Assembly: GCF_009617995.1 (NCBI RefSeq)
Contig: NZ_CP044129.1
Coordinates: 2,666,001 to 2,730,000, forward strand
Reading direction: 5' to 3'
Source of the DNA: Halomicrobium sp. LC1Hm
GTDB lineage: Archaea; Halobacteriota; Halobacteria; Halobacteriales; Haloarculaceae
Length of the DNA stretch: 64,000 nt
The notes beneath the pieces were generated by a model. That model saw only the letters and a program-made list of their open reading frames with translations, was not told the DNA's origin and made no database searches. Positions 25,924 to 34,346 of this stretch are shown one piece after another (the stretch's first letter is position 1; every line of letters starts with the position of its first letter). The position numbers and the translations under genes were made by a program.

Positions 25924-26334
25924 ATGTCTCTCGATTCGACCGGCTACGCCGCTGTCGCGATGGTCTCGTGGGGCCTGTGGGCGGTGTTCGTCGAGCTCGC
26001 GATGTCGCGGTCGAGCCACCGTCCGGTCCTGTTGCTCTCGTATGGCTTCGCCGCCGTCCTCGTTGTGGGCTACTCGGCGACGACCGGAGCGGGGTTCGAC
26101 ATCTCGGCGTCGGTGGTGGCGTTGAGCCTCGCTGGCGGCCTGTTTGCCGGCGGTGGAACGCTCGCGTACTATCTCGCGCTGGAGCACGGCGGGGTGGGAA
26201 CGGCGACGACGATCACCGCACTCTACTTCGTCGTCGCGGCCATCATCGGCGTGACGCTGCTCGACGAACCGCTGTCGGCCTCGAAGGTGGTGGGCATCGG
26301 ACTGGCGGTCGCGAGCGTGGTCCTGATCTCCTGA
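25924..26334 (+). CDS. EamA-domain (DMT-type) small transporter
   Basis: 136 residues with four to five membrane helices forming one EamA half-unit, ending in the family signature LLDEPLSASKVVGIGLAVASVVLIS (split; last helix). Single-domain members dimerise to make a complete drug/metabolite transporter. The substrate is unknown. 24 bp after the Orc-like gene on the same strand. Its stop TGA forms the first base of palindromic element E. Confidence 0.85.
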   Translation: MSLDSTGYAAVAMVSWGLWAVFVELAMSRSSHRPVLLLSYGFAAVLVVGYSATTGAGFDISASVVALSLAGGLFAGGGTLAYYLALEHGGVGTATTITALYFVVAAIIGVTLLDEPLSASKVVGIGLAVASVVLIS

Positions 26335-26413
26335 TACTACCGGCTGTCCATCTGTGAACGATTTCGCCACCCCGGCGTGGCGAAGCTCTTCACGAAGGTA
26401 CAGCCGGCAGTAT
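26334..26413. repeat. 80-bp palindromic element, copy E
   Basis: Full copy starting at the last base of the EamA stop codon. Inner stem TTCGCCAC/GTGGCGAA with a CCCGGC loop. Its right arm, read on the other strand, is identical over 37 nt to the left arm of copy F (59969), and its left arm matches the right arm of F with three differences, so E is an inverted copy of F. Confidence 0.9.
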
Positions 26414-26959
26414 GAGACGGCATCTCGTCGTCGTTTCGCTGGTCGATCGAACGTCGCCGTGTGGTCGATCCGGGACAGCCGACAGTACTCCGCATGGACC
26501 AGAGTGGGGCAGCTATCGCAGCGAGCGCGCAATTTCACACACTCGACCGGGAAGCCAGCTGTGATGGCGCAGCGACGGATAGAGTGCGTCGAAGAGAGGT
26601 TGTCTGAGTGTCGGTTCGCGTCGTTCGGCACAGAATTGGTCGACATAGCTATTATTCACCGATCCCAGAAATACAGACTTCTTTTTGTGCTCGGAGTGGT
26701 ACCGATGTAGACGTATTTCAGTATATGTTCTCGGACCCCACTATTCGGCAATAAACGTGGCCCAAAACACATTCACCTTTCGAGATCCACGTGCGTTCTC
26801 TCAGGCCATCCAGAGCCGCAAGCGGGCTCGATGGCAGCGTGGCGACGGTAAACAACGAATGTATTCACTGTGTCCTGGCGAACTGGTGTAAATGCGAGTG
26901 GGGTCGGAAGAAAAACATTCGTAGAATTTAACCTGTTGCCGCGAATTAGGTGAAACGAT
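26414..26959. other. Intergenic region with a further repeat fragment
   Basis: A single arm of the palindromic element (GACAGCCGACAGTAC) lies at 26474-26488. From about 26640 the DNA is A/T-rich. A minus-strand frame starting at 26646 (MSTNSVPNDANRHSD) has a TATA-like box (TGTATTT) at about the right distance but runs through both repeat copies and is not convincing. The promoter of the redoxin-like gene (GAATTTAACC, 26924-26933) and a good Shine-Dalgarno AGGTGA (26948-26953) are at the right end. Confidence 0.5.
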
Positions 26960-27847
26960 ATGGGTGGTCAACAGTTCGTAACGGAGTTCTCGCTGCCGGG
27001 GGTCGTCGACGGTGGGATCGAACGGGTGAACGTCGGCTCGTGGATCGGCGATTCGATCGTCGTCCTCGTGTTCTATCCCTCCGACTTCGGGCCGCGGTCC
27101 GGACAGAGCGCCGCGCTGTTGCGCGCGGTCGACGAGCTAACGGGCGAGGTCGACGCCAGGGCGGTCGGGATCGCGCCCGACTCGGTGTACAGCCACCGGC
27201 GGTTCGCCGCCGAGGCAGACGTGGACGTGCCCCTGGCCAGCGACGCCGACGGGTCGGTCACAGCGGCGTACGGGGTGGCCTCGACCGGCGAGGCCGGCCA
27301 GACCGTCGCCGAGCGGTCGCTGTTCGTCGTCGACTATCGCGGTGTCGTCGTCCACGAGTGGGCGGCCTCGGACACCGGCGCGATGCCGGAGTTCGAGCGA
27401 CTGCGGACGCAACTGCGCTCGATCACGCCCGACGGGTCCGCACAGGGGTGTTACCGCACCGGCTACGTCCGGTATCGCGAGGGACGACGCTACCTCTCTA
27501 GCGGACTCGAACACTGCGAGGCTGGCGACTGGGGGCTCGCCGCCTCCGCGTTCGACGAGGCCAGCGCGGAGTTCGGGGACGCGACCAACCGCTTCACCAA
27601 GGGGCAAGGGCTGGCCGACGGGGACGAGATCCACGAGTACAACAGCCGAGGGCGGGTCGTGGCCACGAAGTACTGGGAGGCCGCCGAGTGGCTGGCCGGT
27701 TTCGCCACCGCCGCGAGCAAGGGCAACGTCGAGAGCCGCGAGGAGAACCGCGAGGCTGCCGAGCAGGCCCTACAGGAGGTCCGAGACGTGACCCTCCCCG
27801 AACCGGACGCGGCGTCGAAGACCGCCACCGGGAAACACCGCGCGTAG
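26960..27847 (+). CDS. Redoxin-like protein lacking the peroxidatic Cys, fused to a helical domain
   Basis: 295 residues. Residues 1-155 align with AhpC/BCP peroxiredoxins (EFSLPGV, VVLVFYPSDFGP, ADGSVTAAYGV, LFVVDYRGVVVHEWAA). Where BCP-type enzymes have P-x-x-C, this protein has PRSG with Ser47, so the peroxidatic Cys is absent and peroxidase activity is unlikely. Residues about 165-285 form an Ala/Glu-rich helical domain with two Cys (GCYRTGY and LEHCEAG) that I do not recognise. Preceded by a TATA-like box and an SD sequence. It could be a chaperone-like or regulatory derivative. Converges with the MOSC gene (9-bp gap). Confidence 0.75.
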   Translation: MGGQQFVTEFSLPGVVDGGIERVNVGSWIGDSIVVLVFYPSDFGPRSGQSAALLRAVDELTGEVDARAVGIAPDSVYSHRRFAAEADVDVPLASDADGSVTAAYGVASTGEAGQTVAERSLFVVDYRGVVVHEWAASDTGAMPEFERLRTQLRSITPDGSAQGCYRTGYVRYREGRRYLSSGLEHCEAGDWGLAASAFDEASAEFGDATNRFTKGQGLADGDEIHEYNSRGRVVATKYWEAAEWLAGFATAASKGNVESREENREAAEQALQEVRDVTLPEPDAASKTATGKHRA

Positions 27848-27856
27848 TCGCCCCCA

Positions 27857-28669
27857 CTACTCGACGATCGACACCTCGTCGCCGACCCGGAGCCGTCCGC
27901 CCCGGTCGCGTTCGGGGATCCGCGAGAGCACCATGAGCGTGTAGTAGTGATCGAAGGCGTCGGGGTCCGCCCAGTCGGGGAACGTCGCCTCTCGCCGTTC
28001 GACGAACCGCTCGCGGAACTCGGGGGTCGGCTCGCCCGTCTCGGGGTCGCGCTCCGGGACGACACAGCGGCCACACGGCGTCACGCCCTCGAACCGGACG
28101 CCGTCGGTCGGCCCCGGATCCTGCTCCGTGTCGCCGGACCCGCCACTGCCGACCGCGAACGCGGGCGCATCCGCGCCGACGAAGCGGTCCTCCCAGAAGG
28201 GCGGGACGCCGCTGATCTCGACGTTGGCCCGGAGCCGGCGGCGAGCGCCCTCGACGGTCACGTCGTCGAACCACGAGGCGACCGTCCGCAGCGTCGCCGT
28301 CGAGACGATCGAGGGACCCATGTCGCGTCGGTCGACGTACCCCAGTTCCCGGTCTCGTTCGAGCGTGAACTCGGCGTCGAAGACGGACGAGAACCACCGG
28401 CTGGCGCGCTCTGGCTCCTCGTCGAGCGCGAACCGCTCGCGCTCCCCGTCGAGTTCGACCGCGAGTTCGGTACGCGCTACGTCGAACTCCGTCTCGACGT
28501 CGTGGATCCGGGCGGTCCGCTTGCCGTTGAGCACGTCGCCCGCCTCGTCGAACAGCGCGAACTCCCGGTCGTGTCTGAGAGTGCCCCCCGGCGTCACGGT
28601 CGCCTCCTTTCGGGTGACACCGTCGAGTCCCTTCACCGGATAGACGGTGAGACGCTGGATCTGTGCCAT
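27857..28669 (-). CDS. MOSC-domain protein
   Basis: 270 residues. The N-terminal MOSC_N barrel starts with the typical LTVYPVKGLDGV (residues 7-18), and the C-terminal MOSC domain contains RFEGVTPCGRCVVPERDP, with the conserved Cys that holds the molybdenum cofactor sulfur in related proteins (mARC, YcbX, MoCo sulfurase C-terminal domain). It is likely a molybdoenzyme reducing N-hydroxylated compounds, or a sulfur carrier. Divergent from the membrane protein gene. Confidence 0.85.
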   Translation of the reverse strand: MAQIQRLTVYPVKGLDGVTRKEATVTPGGTLRHDREFALFDEAGDVLNGKRTARIHDVETEFDVARTELAVELDGERERFALDEEPERASRWFSSVFDAEFTLERDRELGYVDRRDMGPSIVSTATLRTVASWFDDVTVEGARRRLRANVEISGVPPFWEDRFVGADAPAFAVGSGGSGDTEQDPGPTDGVRFEGVTPCGRCVVPERDPETGEPTPEFRERFVERREATFPDWADPDAFDHYYTLMVLSRIPERDRGGRLRVGDEVSIVE

Positions 28670-28755
28670 GAGTGTGTGGTCGGTGACGATCCTCTTGTAC
28701 GCTTTGTCCCGGCGTGGCAGTCAGCTTTTTGTGGCACTCCACACATCACCCGGCC

Positions 28756-29529
28756 ATGGCACAGACGACAGCCGACACACCCGAGTGGGGGATCGGTGGA
28801 CTCGCGACACAGGCAAACACCGCGTTCGCGGCGGGCGCGGTCGTCGTCCCGCTGGCGGCGCTGGCGGCCGCGCTGGCGAGCAACGACGTGCGGGCGTTGA
28901 CCTACGTCCACGTGATGGCCGGCGTCCTCTGGACGGGCATCGACATGTTCATGGGTGCGGTGTTGGGTCCGGTCGTCGGCAGTCTCGACCCGAAACAGCG
29001 GGCGGACTTCTTCGGGCGGTTCACCCCGAAGATGACGTTTCTGATGCCGGCGCTGGCGGTCGTGACGATCGCCGGCGGGATCGTGCTGGCCCTGCAGGTC
29101 ACGACCTTCGCCTACGCCGACCAGTGGCTCGCGGTGTTTACCGCCGTCAACACGGTGCCGATCGTCCTCCTGTTGGCCTATCAGTTCGACGCACTCGGTG
29201 ACCGGCGGGCCCTCGCCGTCCTCGGGATCGCGGTCGTCGGTTCGGGTGCGTACCTCGCGACGACGCTGCCGGGAACGTCGCTGGTCGCGATGGTCACGAC
29301 GACCTCGCCGTGGCTGCTCGCGGCGCTTGGCATCGTCACGATCCTCGGGCTCCAGGGCTTCGGGGTCATTCTACCCGGCGAGATCCGGATTTACCGACAG
29401 ATCGCGTCCGAGGAGCCCGACACCGAACTCATCGGCGAGATCGGCATGCGAAACGCGAAGCTCGGCGGCGTCCAGGGCGTGTTGCAGCTCTCGATCGTCT
29501 TCGTGATGGTCGGGCTGCGATATCTCTGA
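28756..29529 (+). CDS. Polytopic membrane protein (DUF2269/CopD-like)
   Basis: 257 residues with about seven hydrophobic helices. The segment TYVHVMAGVLWTGIDMFMG (about residues 44-62) followed by RFTPKMTFLMPALAVVTI is reminiscent of DUF2269/CopD-like four-helix membrane proteins with a conserved His in the second helix that may bind haem or metal. Function unknown. Start chosen at MAQTTADTPEWG because the frame upstream is unrelated to a protein start. Confidence 0.75.
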   Translation: MAQTTADTPEWGIGGLATQANTAFAAGAVVVPLAALAAALASNDVRALTYVHVMAGVLWTGIDMFMGAVLGPVVGSLDPKQRADFFGRFTPKMTFLMPALAVVTIAGGIVLALQVTTFAYADQWLAVFTAVNTVPIVLLLAYQFDALGDRRALAVLGIAVVGSGAYLATTLPGTSLVAMVTTTSPWLLAALGIVTILGLQGFGVILPGEIRIYRQIASEEPDTELIGEIGMRNAKLGGVQGVLQLSIVFVMVGLRYL

Positions 29530-29576
29530 TCGGTGTGAGTCCGTAAAAATCGGTGTCGCTACAGAACGGCGGCCGC

Positions 29577-29771
29577 TCAGTTGCGGACGACGTTGGTCGC
29601 GCGGGGGCCTTTGTCGGCCTGTTCGATGTCGAATTCGACGTCAGTACCTTCTTCGAGGTCAGGGCCGCCCACGTCTTCCATGTGGAAGAAAACGTCGTCG
29701 TCCGCGTCCTCAGTCTCGATGAATCCGTAGCCGCCTGTGTCGTTGAAGAAATCAACCGTACCGTTTGCCAT
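29577..29771 (-). CDS. cspA: Cold-shock protein (CspA family)
   Basis: 64-residue single OB-fold protein. RNP1 GGYGFIET (residues 13-20) and RNP2 DVFFHMED (26-33) are both present, with the usual start MANGTVDFFN and the end KGPRATNV. It binds single-stranded RNA or DNA as an RNA chaperone. Haloarchaeal Csp proteins keep this acidic form. Upstream there is a perfect 16-bp palindrome that could be a control site. Confidence 0.97.
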   Translation of the reverse strand: MANGTVDFFNDTGGYGFIETEDADDDVFFHMEDVGGPDLEEGTDVEFDIEQADKGPRATNVVRN

Positions 29772-29814
29772 TACGAATAGAGAGAGGGGCGGGGGAGGGA
29801 TAACGCTTCCGAGA

Positions 29815-29830
29815 GTCGTGGTACCACGAC
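29815..29830. promoter_or_regulatory. Perfect 16-bp palindrome upstream of cspA
   Basis: GTCGTGGTACCACGAC is its own reverse complement and lies 44-59 bp before the cspA start, just upstream of where the core promoter should be. It is a candidate operator for a dimeric regulator. Confidence 0.55.
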
Positions 29831-29978
29831 CGTCGGCGTGCGAGATCGACGAGTCGCTTCCCAGACGCGTCCAGGAAGCGACCGTCCCGCGAGCTGACCG
29901 TAGCCCAACGTGCGTACAGAGAGACGATACAGACCGCGAGCCGGCAGTGTAAAGTACATCCCGGCGAAACGGCGGCGT

Positions 29979-30176
29979 ATGCAAGCGACAGTCGGCGAAC
30001 TCGTCTCCAACCTCCTGACTCACTTCACGAACGATCCGCTCGCACTGCTGATGGCGCTGGCCGGCGCGGCGTTCGTCGGCGGCGCGTCGCTGTTTTTCGG
30101 CTACCTGACACTCGGCGCGGTGGCAGATTTCATCACGCCAGACGTGTCGAACGAGCCGCCGAGCCGAGCAAACTGA
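29979..30176 (+). CDS. Small single-pass membrane protein
   Basis: 65 residues with a hydrophobic helix (LLMALAGAAFVGGASLFFGYL, residues about 23-43, written in part) flanked by a short N-terminal amphipathic segment and an acidic tail. No family recognised. It converges with, and overlaps by 44 bp, the 3' end of the Mer-like gene on the other strand. Codon use is typical of the neighbourhood. Confidence 0.65.
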   Translation: MQATVGELVSNLLTHFTNDPLALLMALAGAAFVGGASLFFGYLTLGAVADFITPDVSNEPPSRAN

Positions 30177-31113
30177 TGGCCGTCTCCAGCTCCGGCCCCA
30201 GCGGGGACGCGAAGACGACGCTGTCGGCGTAGTCGAGCAAGGCGTCGGTTCGCTCGGCCACCGTCTCGGGCGTGCCCGCGATGCAGAACGCGTCGATCAT
30301 CGCTTCGCTGACGGCGTCGCCGGCCGCCCGGAACTCGCCGGCCGCGATCGCGTCGCCGACTTCGCGTGCTCGCTCGGCGTCGAGCCCGTGGCGTTCGAAC
30401 ACCGGTGGCGGGGAGCCGGCGGCGATGAAGGCGACGGGGATCCGCGCGGCCTCCCGAGCGGCGGAGCCGTCCTCGGCGACGGAGACGCTGGCGTAGGCCG
30501 CCAGGTCGAACTCGCCGCGCGTGTCGGGCCGGTCGGCCGCTCCCTTGGCCACTTGCTCGCTGGCCCATTCGAGATCTCGGGGGTGTGCGCCGTTGTACAG
30601 CGCGCCGTCGGCGTGCTTGGCCGCCATCCGGGTCATGTGTGGGCCCTGAGCACCGACGTACACCGGGATCTCGCCCACGTCGTAGTTCAGGCCGGCGTCG
30701 CGGGCCTGGAAGGTCCCGTCGTGGTCGACGCGCTCGCCGTCCCACAGTCGCTGTGCCACCTTGAACGTCTCCAGGACCCGACGGAGCGGCCGGTCGTGCT
30801 CGAAGCCGAGGTTCGACAGCGTCGCCTCGTCGCCGGGACCGACGCCGAACAGCGCCCGGTCGCCGCTCACCTCAGAGAGCGTCGCGACCCGCGAGGCGAG
30901 GGTCACCGGGTGGGTCTCGTAGGGGTTCGCGATGCCGGGACCGACCAAGAGTTCGTCGGTCGCCTGGGCCATCGAGGACAGCGCCACGAACTGGTCGCGG
31001 TTGTTGTAGTGGTGGCTGGCGAGGACGGCGTCGAAACCCTCCTGTTCGGCCTCGACGGCGAGTTCGGTCAACGTCTCGACTGGGTGTTCGGGGGTGAGTT
31101 CGATTGCGTACAT
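30133..31113 (-). CDS. mer: F420-dependent LLM oxidoreductase, Mer family
   Basis: 326 residues resembling 5,10-methylenetetrahydromethanopterin reductase: IELTPEHPV, FDAVLASHHYNNRD (about 31-44), GPGIANPYETHPVTLA (about 63-78), LFGVGPGDEAT (about 93-103) and IPVYVGAQGPHMTRMAA. In non-methanogenic haloarchaea such proteins are thought to act on methylenetetrahydrofolate-type C1 carriers. Start at MYAIELTPEH, two bases after the cofE stop; a start 15 bp earlier would overlap cofE. Translationally coupled with cofE, the F420 tail-forming ligase, which supports F420 as its cofactor. Confidence 0.85.
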   Translation of the reverse strand: MYAIELTPEHPVETLTELAVEAEQEGFDAVLASHHYNNRDQFVALSSMAQATDELLVGPGIANPYETHPVTLASRVATLSEVSGDRALFGVGPGDEATLSNLGFEHDRPLRRVLETFKVAQRLWDGERVDHDGTFQARDAGLNYDVGEIPVYVGAQGPHMTRMAAKHADGALYNGAHPRDLEWASEQVAKGAADRPDTRGEFDLAAYASVSVAEDGSAAREAARIPVAFIAAGSPPPVFERHGLDAERAREVGDAIAAGEFRAAGDAVSEAMIDAFCIAGTPETVAERTDALLDYADSVVFASPLGPELETAISLLGSAARSTRLA

Positions 31114-31115
31114 AG

Positions 31116-31868
31116 CTAGTAGTTCCACTCTCTGAGCGCCTGGCGTACGAAGTCGGTCTCGGGGTCGCGAAACAGTTCGTCGCTGCCGGCGTGCTCGCCG
31201 AAGGTGAACTCACGGACGACGGCGACCGGCGTCCCGCCCGCGCCTTCGCCGGTGACGAGGTTGGCGGCCCCGGCGAGTTCGTCGACAACTGACTGGACGG
31301 TGACGCCCAGTTCCCGGCCGTCGCGGTCGTGTTCGCCCCGCCAGTCTCGGGAGGCGGGGATGCCGGCCCAGCCGAGTGCCACGCCGCGCTGGCCGTGGCG
31401 AAACGGCCGGCCCGAGGTGTCGGTGACGACGACGGCCGGATCCGCTTCGAGCCCGGCACGGAGCCGTTCGGCGCTGGCAGTCGGGTCTTCCGGCAGGAGC
31501 AACAGGTCAGCGTCGGGGACGTTCGAGCGGTCGATGCCGGCGTTGACCGTCGTGTGGCCGAACCGCGTCACGGCCAGCAGGAACGGCGCTTCGAGGACGA
31601 GCTCCTCGCTCTCTTCGAGGACGGCCTGGGCGAAGCGTGGATCCTTCTGCTCGTCGGTCTCGTCGGCGATTCGCTCGGCGATGTCGCGTGCCCGGTCGCT
31701 CGCCGGGAACGCTGTCAGGTCTGCCTGCCGGCCCTCGGCCTTCGAGACGACCGTGCTGGCGACACAGACCACGTCGTCGTCACCGATATCCGTGTTGGCG
31801 TCGATCAGCGCTGCCAGGTCGTCACCGGGCCGGATCTCGGGCAGCCCGTCGACCGCGAAGACCTCCAT
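31116..31868 (-). CDS. cofE: Coenzyme F420-0:L-glutamate ligase
   Basis: 250 residues. It adds glutamate residues to F420-0 with GTP. Family motifs: VCVASTVVSKAEG (about residues 34-46, the metal/GTP-binding loop), TVNAGIDRSNVP (about 106-117), VVVTDTSGRPFRHGQRGVALG (split; about 146-166, with the catalytic Asp/Ser region). Length equals characterised archaeal CofE. First gene of an operon with the Mer-like oxidoreductase. Confidence 0.93.
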   Translation of the reverse strand: MEVFAVDGLPEIRPGDDLAALIDANTDIGDDDVVCVASTVVSKAEGRQADLTAFPASDRARDIAERIADETDEQKDPRFAQAVLEESEELVLEAPFLLAVTRFGHTTVNAGIDRSNVPDADLLLLPEDPTASAERLRAGLEADPAVVVTDTSGRPFRHGQRGVALGWAGIPASRDWRGEHDRDGRELGVTVQSVVDELAGAANLVTGEGAGGTPVAVVREFTFGEHAGSDELFRDPETDFVRQALREWNY

Positions 31869-31958
31869 ACACTGTCTGTGTGGGGAACCGGAAAAAGCAC
31901 CGCGATAGGGGACGACTCTGCCAACGTCGGCAATCGTTGCCGCTGTCAGATCGAAGCG

Positions 31959-32201
31959 CTACCTAGTCGTGCCGGAGACGAACCTCGTCCGGCGACGCGG
32001 GCTCGTCGCGGGCCGGCGTGGACGGGCAGCCCTGGCGAGGAGCGCGACGATCAGGACTCCCAGTGTGAGGGCGATGCCGGTCAGCGGGGCCGTCGCGATC
32101 GCGAGGAGAGCGGCCATGACGGCCATATAACCGAGGAGACCGGCAGCTGTCAGTGACTGTCCGGGATCGGGGCGTCGTTCGTACGGTGAGTGAGACTCCA
32201 T
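31959..32201 (-). CDS. Small two-helix membrane protein
   Basis: 80 residues: a hydrophilic N-terminus (MESHSPYERRPDPG), two adjacent membrane helices (about 20-37 and 40-58) and a very basic tail (RRPATSPRRRTR). The basic tail indicates that the C-terminus is cytoplasmic. No family recognised. A longer start 30 codons upstream is less likely because an A/T-rich box (TTACTATTATG, minus strand about 32228-32238) lies at promoter distance from the chosen ATG. Confidence 0.6.
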   Translation of the reverse strand: MESHSPYERRPDPGQSLTAAGLLGYMAVMAALLAIATAPLTGIALTLGVLIVALLARAARPRRPATSPRRRTRFVSGTTR

Positions 32202-32364
32202 TGTATCTAGATGGAGGGGCGACACCGACATAATAGTAATCAGAATGATATTTCTGTAACGGCGATTACTGAAAATCTCTACACTGACACGTGTCCACAG
32301 ACGCCAGTCGACGCGGAGCTCGTCGTTGTGGACCGGTGAGCGCCGTCCCGGACGTGACCCGCAG

Positions 32365-33282
32365 TCAGCCGTCCCGCTCGACGGCGACCACGTCGAGTGT
32401 CCCGTCGACGACGAGGGTGAGCGTCGCGTCCCCGGCGGCGTACGTCATCGACGCGCGCACGGGGTCGCGCTCGCGGAACCGCGACTGCTCCCGTCCGACG
32501 GCGTTGAACGCCCAGAACGGGCGTTCTCGAACGTCGATCCCGTGCTCGTAGAAGAAGCCGACGACGATCGGATGGTTCAACAGCGCGCCACCCAGATCCG
32601 ACGTGATCTCGGAGCCACAGCGCCCGCAGTCGTACCGGGCCATCGGCAGTTCCTCGAACGTCGTCGGGAGGTCGTCGCGAGCGGCACGCGTCTCGGTGAC
32701 CGGCACCACGGTCGCCGTGATCGGTCCCTCGCAGTGCCAGCAGAAGCCCTCGCCGACGTGTGCGAGTATCGTCCGGAAGTAGCGGCTCGCGACGGCGGGG
32801 ATCTCCGAGCGCTCGTGGTCGGCGAACACGCCCGGCGGGACGCCAGAGGTCGAGGTGCTCGGACAGTCCCCGCACTCGATGCGGACGGTCTCGTCCTCGT
32901 AGTACAGCGTCCGCTCGCCGCCACAGGCCCGACAGGGCGCTGCGAGCGGGATCGGCTCGATCGACCCCTCCATGGTGTAGGCACCGACCTGGATCGCGCC
33001 GACGATCTGCTCGCCGGCCAGCGTCAGCGTGTAGCCGTCGTCGGTCTGTCTGACGAACCGGTCTCTGAGCTTGTCGAGGTGGTAGTTGAACTGTCCGGAG
33101 TCGGCCATCCCCACCTCCTCGCGCAGGTCCGAGAACGTCGCGGATCGGTCGTCGGCGTCCCACAGCGCGAGCAGAATGTCGACACGTGTCCCATCAGAGA
33201 GCGCACCGAACACCGTCTCCGGGTCGGCGGTCTCGACCAGTCCGGGCTCGCTCATGTCCGGGAGATTGAGGGGCACCGTCAT
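32365..33282 (-). CDS. ArsR-like winged-helix regulator with zinc-ribbon-like C-terminal part
   Basis: 305 residues. Residues about 25-95 form a winged helix (VFGALSDGTRVDILLALWD, MADSGQFNYHLDKLRDRFV) of the ArsR type common in haloarchaea. The C-terminal part has four Cys pairs (CRACGGE, CGDC, CWHC, CGRCGSE) that look like two zinc ribbons. Possible role as a sensor of metal or redox state; targets unknown. The start at MTVPLNLPDM is chosen; MSEPGL nine codons later is an alternative. Confidence 0.8.
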   Translation of the reverse strand: MTVPLNLPDMSEPGLVETADPETVFGALSDGTRVDILLALWDADDRSATFSDLREEVGMADSGQFNYHLDKLRDRFVRQTDDGYTLTLAGEQIVGAIQVGAYTMEGSIEPIPLAAPCRACGGERTLYYEDETVRIECGDCPSTSTSGVPPGVFADHERSEIPAVASRYFRTILAHVGEGFCWHCEGPITATVVPVTETRAARDDLPTTFEELPMARYDCGRCGSEITSDLGGALLNHPIVVGFFYEHGIDVRERPFWAFNAVGREQSRFRERDPVRASMTYAAGDATLTLVVDGTLDVVAVERDG

Positions 33283-33339
33283 AGGCGTGGTGGGGCCAGT
33301 GGGCCGACCCGCCACACCAGCGCCCTTCGAGAGAGAGTG

Positions 33340-33828
33340 TCAGCGTTCGTGTCGACGGACAGTGAGGTCGCCGTCCGTCGCGGTGGCGGTCAGCATCGTC
33401 GCCCGGGTGGCCGGCGACGCCGCCGTCGCAGAGCCCGGATTCAGCAGGCGAACGCCCCCACGAGTCGTGTCCAACAGCTCGTGTGTGTGGCCCGAGATCC
33501 CCACGGCGTCGGTCCCGCCGTGTTCGCGGACGAGGCGAGCGACGCGGTCCTCGTACCCCCGTTTCGAGCCGGTGCCGTGCGTGACGACGAACGAGACCCC
33601 GCCCAGTTCGACCGTCGCGACCTCCGGCAGCCCGACGGCCGGGTCGGTGTTGCCACGGACGGCCGTCAGCGTGTCCGCGAGGTCCTGTACGTCGGCGACC
33701 GTGCTCTCGGCGTCGAAGTCGCCCGCGTGGACGACGTGGTCTGCCGCGCGTATTCGCTCGCGGAACGGATCGGGAATCCGCCTGGCGCGGGACGGGATGT
33801 GCGTGTCGCTGACGATTGCGATCTCCAT
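33340..33828 (-). CDS. Metallophosphoesterase, YfcE/MJ0936 type
   Basis: 162 residues, complete calcineurin-like fold: DTH (residues 8-10) in IAIVSDTHIPS, HAGDFD, VRGNTD (the GNHD position has Thr, as in MJ0936-type enzymes), VTHGTG and SGHTHELL. These enzymes hydrolyse phosphodiesters with two metal ions (Mn or Ni). Start at MEIAIVSDTH since the catalytic strand begins there. Divergent from the three-helix membrane protein. Confidence 0.9.
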   Translation of the reverse strand: MEIAIVSDTHIPSRARRIPDPFRERIRAADHVVHAGDFDAESTVADVQDLADTLTAVRGNTDPAVGLPEVATVELGGVSFVVTHGTGSKRGYEDRVARLVREHGGTDAVGISGHTHELLDTTRGGVRLLNPGSATAASPATRATMLTATATDGDLTVRRHER

Positions 33829-33934
33829 ACGCGGGCTTGTCGGCGAGCGGCCGAAAAGCCAGTGGTCGCCGGCCCGACGCCCGACCGCGGCCGAAAACGA
33901 TACACCGGCGACGTGCGAACGACCACCACGAGAG

Positions 33935-34240
33935 ATGGTCTTCGCCGTCGGCCCGTGGCTCGACACCGGCGAGGCAGCGGTGCTGTTCGCCGCCCTCGCA
34001 CTGGCGACGCTGGGGACGATCGCGCTCTTTCTGGTGGCGTGTGCGGCCGCCTGGCGGCGTCGAACGACGACGTACCTGCTGGTGACGGCCGCGATCGGAC
34101 TGCTGGTGTTGCGGTCGCTCGTCGGCTTCGGGACGGCGCTGGGCGCGGTGGCGATGCCGGCCCACCACATCGTCGAACACACCTTCGACTTCCTCATCGC
34201 GCTGTTCGTGCTGGGGGCCGCCTACGCCGTGGGCGAGTGA
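33935..34240 (+). CDS. Three-helix membrane protein next to nosL
   Basis: 101 residues with three hydrophobic helices (about 14-38, 44-66, 78-98) and a His pair (MPAHHIVEHTFD) between helices 2 and 3 that might bind metal or haem. Family not recognised. It precedes a NosL-like lipoprotein and a regulator on the same strand, so it may belong to the nos-like accessory group. Confidence 0.7.
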   Translation: MVFAVGPWLDTGEAAVLFAALALATLGTIALFLVACAAAWRRRTTTYLLVTAAIGLLVLRSLVGFGTALGAVAMPAHHIVEHTFDFLIALFVLGAAYAVGE

Positions 34241-34346
34241 GACGCGTTGGCCGTCGCGGGTCGTGGTCGCGTCCACCGTCGTAGCGGCCGAGCGTTTCGA
34301 GAAACGCACCACGAGCGACTTGGTGGGCGGGCGCGTACGGCGACGT

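Noticed and set aside
26414-26646. Possible Cys-containing small protein on the minus strand (starts at 26646)
   Set aside because: A TATA-like box exists, but the frame reads through a repeat arm and the complete palindromic element without a natural stop, so it is more likely chance.
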